Source: Scytonema hofmannii PCC 7110 (GTDB lineage: Bacteria > Cyanobacteriota > Cyanobacteriia > Cyanobacteriales > Nostocaceae). Taken from it: DNA of 64,000 nt. Location of the stretch: positions 372,001 to 436,000 of the forward strand of contig NZ_KQ976354.1 in the NCBI RefSeq assembly GCF_000346485.2, in the 5' to 3' direction. The notes beneath the pieces were generated by a model. That model was not told where the DNA came from. It did not search any database and saw nothing but the letters and a program-made list of their open reading frames with translations. A program made the position numbers and the translations under genes. Positions 60,678-64,000 of this stretch are shown one piece after another (position 1 is the stretch's first letter; the number at the start of each line of letters is the position of its first letter).

Positions 60678-61856
60678 ATGATTGGCAAAATTTCCTTAGC
60701 ATGGCTACAGTTAACTCATCAAAAAGTTCGTTTTATAGTCGCTATAGCTGGTATTACTTTTGTTGTGATTTTGATGTTTACACAACTTGGTTTCCAAGAT
60801 GCTCTCTATTTAAGTGCGACTCGGTTACATCATAGTCTTCAAGGAGATTTATTTTTAGTCAGTTCTCAGTATAAATCTTTAACTTCAAATCAAAGCTTTT
60901 CTCGAACTCGTTTATATCAAGCTTTAGGTTTTAATGGTGTAGAGTCAGTCAGTCCCATATATTTAGGATTTGCGAAATTTAAAAATCCAGAAAATGGTGA
61001 AAAGTATTCTATATATATTATTGGTATTGAGCCAGAAAAAAAATCTATGAATTTATCAGAAATAGAACAAAATTTAGGGAAAATAAAAATTCCTGATTTC
61101 GTACTATTTGATCGTAATTCTCGTCCTGAATTTGGACCAATTGCCGATCGCTTTGAATCAACAAATACTGAGCAAATAGTTGAGATTTTTCCCTTTAATG
61201 CAATTAAAGGTTATAGAGTTAGAGTGGTTGGATTATTCAGTATAGGTCCTTCTTTTGGAGTAGATGGTAATTTAGTAGTTAGTGAATCAACTTTTTTAAG
61301 AATATTTCTAAATAGTCGATCTTCTGAAATGATAGATATTGGTGTGGTAACACTGAATCCAGGGGTAGAAAAGCAAAAAATTTTAGAAAATTTGCAAGTC
61401 TATTTACCCAAAGATGTCCGAATCTTTACCCGCGAACAATTTATTAATTTTGAGAAAAAATATTGGGCTACTAGAACACCTATTGGTTTTATACTGAATC
61501 TTATGTTAATAATGGGTTTTGTTGTTGGTGTGGTTATTGTATATCAAATTCTTTATAGTAATATCTCTAATCAGATAACAGCATATGCTACCTTAAAAGC
61601 TATAGGTTATTCAAATAATTATTTATTAAATGTCGTATTTCAACAAGCTATTATTTTAGCACTTTTTGGTTATCTACCTGGATTTGCTTTTTCTTTATTT
61701 ATATACGATTTTGCTGTCGTTGCTACTAAATTACCAATAATGATGAGCTTTAATAATGTATTAATTATATTAAGCGCAACAAATTTAATGTGTATATTTT
61801 CTGGAGTATTAGCTATGAACAAACTCCGTTCCGCAGATCCAGCAGATATTTTTTAA
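60678..61856 (+). CDS. DevC-like ABC exporter permease (FtsX/MacB type)
   Basis: A 392-residue permease. The first membrane helix (about 17-37, RFIVAIAGITFVVILMFTQLG) is followed by a large outside domain (about 45-265), then three helices near 272-294, 318-340 and 353-377. The opening IGKISLAWLQLTHQKVRFIV and FQDALYLSATRLHHSLQGDL, and the ending AMNKLRSADPADIF, are typical of DevC. It should pair with the DevB-like adaptor and with a DevA ATPase. None is in the window: after a 109-base repeat and a hairpin element comes an insertion sequence. Read as intact. ATG 60678; an upstream ATG at 60668 is out of frame. Confidence 0.92.
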   Translation: MIGKISLAWLQLTHQKVRFIVAIAGITFVVILMFTQLGFQDALYLSATRLHHSLQGDLFLVSSQYKSLTSNQSFSRTRLYQALGFNGVESVSPIYLGFAKFKNPENGEKYSIYIIGIEPEKKSMNLSEIEQNLGKIKIPDFVLFDRNSRPEFGPIADRFESTNTEQIVEIFPFNAIKGYRVRVVGLFSIGPSFGVDGNLVVSESTFLRIFLNSRSSEMIDIGVVTLNPGVEKQKILENLQVYLPKDVRIFTREQFINFEKKYWATRTPIGFILNLMLIMGFVVGVVIVYQILYSNISNQITAYATLKAIGYSNNYLLNVVFQQAIILALFGYLPGFAFSLFIYDFAVVATKLPIMMSFNNVLIILSATNLMCIFSGVLAMNKLRSADPADIF

Positions 61857-61860
61857 AAAA

Positions 61861-61969
61861 TTACTCCCTTTCCGCCCAAAGATTACCTATCTAAATAAAC
61901 CGCAAAGACGCAAAGAGCGCAAAGAAAGAGGAACATCTGTTCGGTAGTCTTATAGCGAGAAGGGAGTAA
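61861..61969. repeat. TTACTCCCT-ended element, copy 2
   Basis: TTACTCCCTTTCCGCC is mirrored by GCGAGAAGGGAGTAA. The core ACCGCAAAGACGCAAAGAGC, with GAGGAACATCTGTTCGGTAG, matches copy 1 at 47943-48059. Confidence 0.7.
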
Positions 61970-61990
61970 TGCAATTGCAATATTGCAAAG

Positions 61991-62072
61991 GATTACGATA
62001 ATTGAGGTGTAAGAACCCCGGTTTCTTAAAGAAACCGGGGTTCTAATTTCCACTTATCCCAGTAGTCTCAAT
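61991..62072. repeat. Long hairpin repeat, intergenic copy of the menD insert
   Basis: TACGATAATTGAGGTGTAAG, then the hairpin AACCCCGGTTTCTTAAAGAA and ACCGGGGTTCTAATTTCC, with a CTTATCCCAGTAGT tail. The copy inside menD (37181-37253) keeps the same order of parts. Confidence 0.75.
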
Positions 62073-62117
62073 ACTGCTCGGTTAAGGGAAAGTGAAGCCT
62101 AAAATTCCGAAGAAACT

Positions 62118-63767
62118 GTTCTCGTTTTATTTACGAGAACAAAAATGAGAGAAATTTGTATAAATGAACCCACAAGAGATGAGCAAGTATCTCTCAAGAA
62201 TGTTTATATTTAATTGAAAAAATCTCTAAACCTTGTCCCTTTTAATTTTCTATCTAGTTCAACTATCTTCTACTACTAGATGATGTCAACTAGCGGTTGT
62301 AAAAATTGTAAAAGATAGTTGTTGCCGGGGAGTATAATTATTTCTATGACATCGTTTTTTAGTTTTAAATTTAGAACGAGTTTTCTTGATTACCCTCGGA
62401 TTAGTTCTGCCTGAGGTTGGTGGTATTTGTAAGTCTAAGATTTCCCAGATTAACCAGCTAAAATATATATTCATATTCTCAAGAGAATGATTAACTTGCT
62501 GTTGAAACTGAGGAATAGCACGTCTGACAACTCTTAGAGAACTGGTAAAACTTAAACTTAGGGGAGATATTCCCTTGATTGCTGCACTTTGAAACATTAA
62601 ATAACGTATACAATAGTGTCCTAGTAACCAACCATAAATTTCTTGGATAACTTCACGAGGATTCTTCGAGCGGATAGGAATTTTACGACCGTTCAGATGG
62701 ACTTTTAACTCATCCAAGGTGTTCTCAGCTTCCCACCGTTGATGGTATTCTTGGGCTAAGAGCAATGCAGGAAAAGTTGAAATATCCATCAAATCAGTTA
62801 CTAAACGATACACCTTTTCTACACCCTCAACTTCAATAATATATTCAATGACACGAACAGGTATTTTCGTCGCTCCCTTCTTTCTTGACTTTCCATCAGG
62901 AGCAAGCCAACTTAGATAGGAACCATCAGGAAAAGCTTTAACAAACTCAAATTTTACATGAGATGGCACGCGACCAAGAATATGACATTTTTGTTTGATT
63001 GCAGCATGAATCATTTTAAATGAGTGCAGTCCTCTGTCCCACATTAACAACATACTCTCCTCAACACTTCTTAATAGCTTTAAAGCTCCTTTTCTCTCTC
63101 CAATTCGATATGGACAACAAAATATGTCGATAATTAAATGAGTTCCTGCTTCGACTAAAAAAGTTAACCTAGCTTTGGGAAAAGCCGGATTTGTACCAGG
63201 ACGAGAACCAGGGTAACCAAATACTTTAGCATTAGTTTCTGTATCAGGAACATCAAAAACTGTGCCATCCAAAGCCATTATTCTCAGTCCACCCAAAAAA
63301 GCACCTGGTGTTTTAATTGTTGCTAAAGGTTTTGCAACAATTTCAAATAAACGAGTCATAACAGCAGCACCAATTCGTTGTCTAGCTTCACTTATTGATG
63401 AAGATGTTGGTATCTTAAAACGTCTCTTAAAGGGGATTTGCAAAGAATTAAAACCCTGAATGAGATTTTTCAATACATCCACGATTGAATCGGAGGACCA
63501 AAAACTCATGGCGATTACTAGAGAGATTACTACGTGTGTAGGAAGTATTCTTTGACGCCGTGCGGTACTACTCGTTGTTGTAATCGCTGCCATAATCGAC
63601 TCGGTAGGGATGATCTGGTTAAGAGCCAGCAGTAATTGTGCCCGATTTAGGATTTGATTGTTGAATTCAAAGTTAACTAGCATCATTAGCACTCAGTTTT
63701 GAAGTGAAATTTCGTATAAGATAATATTGATTAAAACACTTTTTGTTCTCGTAATCTATTCGAGAAC
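62118..63767. mobile_element. IS4-type insertion sequence, 1650 bp
   Basis: The left end reads GTTCTCGTTTTATTTACGAG then AACAAAAA; the right end, on the other strand, reads GTTCTCGAATAGATTACGAG then AACAAAAA. They match in 7 + 14 bases around a variable heptamer, so the terminal inverted repeats are about 28 bases. Each end is itself a palindrome (GTTCTCG...CGAGAAC). It carries one intact transposase on the minus strand. I see no obvious target-site duplication at these ends. Confidence 0.8.
62286..63692 (-). CDS. IS4-family DDE transposase
   Basis: A 468-residue transposase, full length. The N-terminal IS4 domain (RQRILPTHVVISLVIAMSFW, ISEARQRIGAAVM) is followed by the catalytic core: Asp in MALDGTVFDVPD, Asp in LMWDRGLHSFK and Glu in the YREK motif Y-HQ-R-WEA-E-NTLDEL-K, exactly spaced as in IS4. 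A beta-strand insertion lies between the second Asp and Glu. The C-terminal tail is basic (KKTRSKFKTKKRCHRNN). The frame is unbroken and could be active. ATG 63692 is used; an ATG about 33 codons later (MAAITTTSSTA) is an alternative. Confidence 0.93.
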   Translation of the reverse strand: MLMMLVNFEFNNQILNRAQLLLALNQIIPTESIMAAITTTSSTARRQRILPTHVVISLVIAMSFWSSDSIVDVLKNLIQGFNSLQIPFKRRFKIPTSSSISEARQRIGAAVMTRLFEIVAKPLATIKTPGAFLGGLRIMALDGTVFDVPDTETNAKVFGYPGSRPGTNPAFPKARLTFLVEAGTHLIIDIFCCPYRIGERKGALKLLRSVEESMLLMWDRGLHSFKMIHAAIKQKCHILGRVPSHVKFEFVKAFPDGSYLSWLAPDGKSRKKGATKIPVRVIEYIIEVEGVEKVYRLVTDLMDISTFPALLLAQEYHQRWEAENTLDELKVHLNGRKIPIRSKNPREVIQEIYGWLLGHYCIRYLMFQSAAIKGISPLSLSFTSSLRVVRRAIPQFQQQVNHSLENMNIYFSWLIWEILDLQIPPTSGRTNPRVIKKTRSKFKTKKRCHRNNYTPRQQLSFTIFTTAS

Positions 63768-63791
63768 TCTATCTTTCCCCAATTCCAATTG

Positions 63792-64000
63792 ATGCCTACG
63801 AAAACTGACGATATTATTGCCAGAGCCGAACTCTTACAGCAAGCGATCGCTACTCTACAACTACAAATTCAACAAATTCAAGCTTCAGGAGAAGTTGCAC
63901 CCGAAGGTTGTTGTGTCCTGCGCTACCAGGCACGCGGTCAAAAAGGAACTTACTGGTACTATAAGTTGCACGCTCAAATGCCGATTTTCCCTACGCAAAC
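63792..64000 (+). CDS. Unknown small protein, partial (3' end outside window)
   Basis: The frame opens ATG 63792 and runs off the window. The visible 69 residues begin with a coiled coil (DDIIARAELLQQAIATLQLQ, IQQIQASGEV), then APEGCCVLRYQARGQKGTYW and YYKLHAQMPIFP. The RGQKGTYWYYKLHA part looks like a small beta unit that I recall from short cyanobacterial proteins found around transposons, but I cannot name it. It begins 25 bases after the insertion sequence, so its own promoter may be lost or lie within the element. GCGATCGC lies inside the coding part, consistent with a resident gene. Confidence 0.6.
   Translation, partial: MPTKTDDIIARAELLQQAIATLQLQIQQIQASGEVAPEGCCVLRYQARGQKGTYWYYKLHAQMPIFPTQ

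Larger units (their letters stand above)
61857..62117. other. Repeat-rich spacer between devC-like gene and insertion sequence
   Basis: It starts with the TTACTCCCT-ended element, continues with a hairpin repeat also found in menD, and ends at the insertion sequence boundary. No trace of an ATPase gene is visible here. Confidence 0.55.

Noticed and set aside
62118-63767. Target-site duplication of the insertion sequence
   Set aside because: The flanks (AAGAAACT and TCTATCTT) do not match.
1-64000. tRNA or rRNA genes
   Set aside because: I looked for cloverleaf-like GGTTCGAATCC segments and rRNA motifs and saw none.

Overview
The window comes from a cyanobacterium, most likely a filamentous, heterocyst-forming one (order Nostocales). 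Signs of this are frequent GCGATCGC (HIP1) octamers, Vipp1/IM30, phylloquinone genes (menB, menD), a COP23-domain protein, DevB/DevC-type exporter parts, cyanobacterial PEP-CTERM proteins and many heptameric STRR repeats of the kind described in heterocystous cyanobacteria. Gene density is moderate. Intergenic regions are long, AT-rich and full of small palindromic or MITE-like repeats. I see no tRNA, rRNA or CRISPR array.

Layout. 1-6.6 kb: surface sugar genes, with two GT4 glycosyltransferases (one cut by the window edge), a secreted NHL-type propeller and a PIG-L deacetylase. 7.3-15.4 kb: a signalling block with four receiver or hybrid proteins, three histidine kinases and a NarL/LuxR regulator. 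15.5-19.5 kb: stress and membrane genes (GlsB-like, the TIGR02587/TIGR02588 pair, a ChaB-domain protein, Dps). 20-32 kb: uvrC, a lone response regulator, two PEP-CTERM proteins, an aminotransferase, thioredoxin, Vipp1 plus a PspA paralogue, a SPOR protein and a DciA-like (DUF721) protein. 33-38.4 kb: a four-cysteine mini-protein, menB, DUF4058, menD and folB. 38.8-44.9 kb: a GGDEF protein with a gutted receiver, a patatin, an acetyltransferase, a toxin-antitoxin pair and a ribose/nucleoside salvage group. 45-49 kb: a dipeptide epimerase/DUF1611 pair (probably N-acetyl-D-glutamate metabolism) followed by two nearly identical Rpn/DUF2887-type genes. 49.2-53.1 kb: a minus-strand copper-protein group (Tat-exported multicopper oxidase, tandem cupredoxin, BNR/Ycf48-like propeller). 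53.4-56 kb: an M48 protease and a COP23 protein. 56.8-61.9 kb: P450, KAS III, DevB-like and DevC-like genes with no ATPase in view. 62.1-63.8 kb: an intact IS4-type insertion sequence, followed by the start of another gene.

The least ordinary observations are these. Heptamer repeats sit at gene 3' ends in the orientation that puts a stop codon in all three frames, and several genes borrow their stop from the repeat. Repeat DNA is inserted in frame inside menD (twice), uvrC and a histidine kinase. A three-member MITE family has expanded internal repeats. The copper cluster contains two partner proteins without signal peptides. A patatin carries a phage-like insert just before its catalytic Asp, and a diguanylate cyclase has lost the core of its receiver domain. 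A lipid or natural-product style P450-KAS III-exporter cluster is closed by an insertion sequence where the transporter ATPase might be expected. No search was run; every family name is from reading the sequence.
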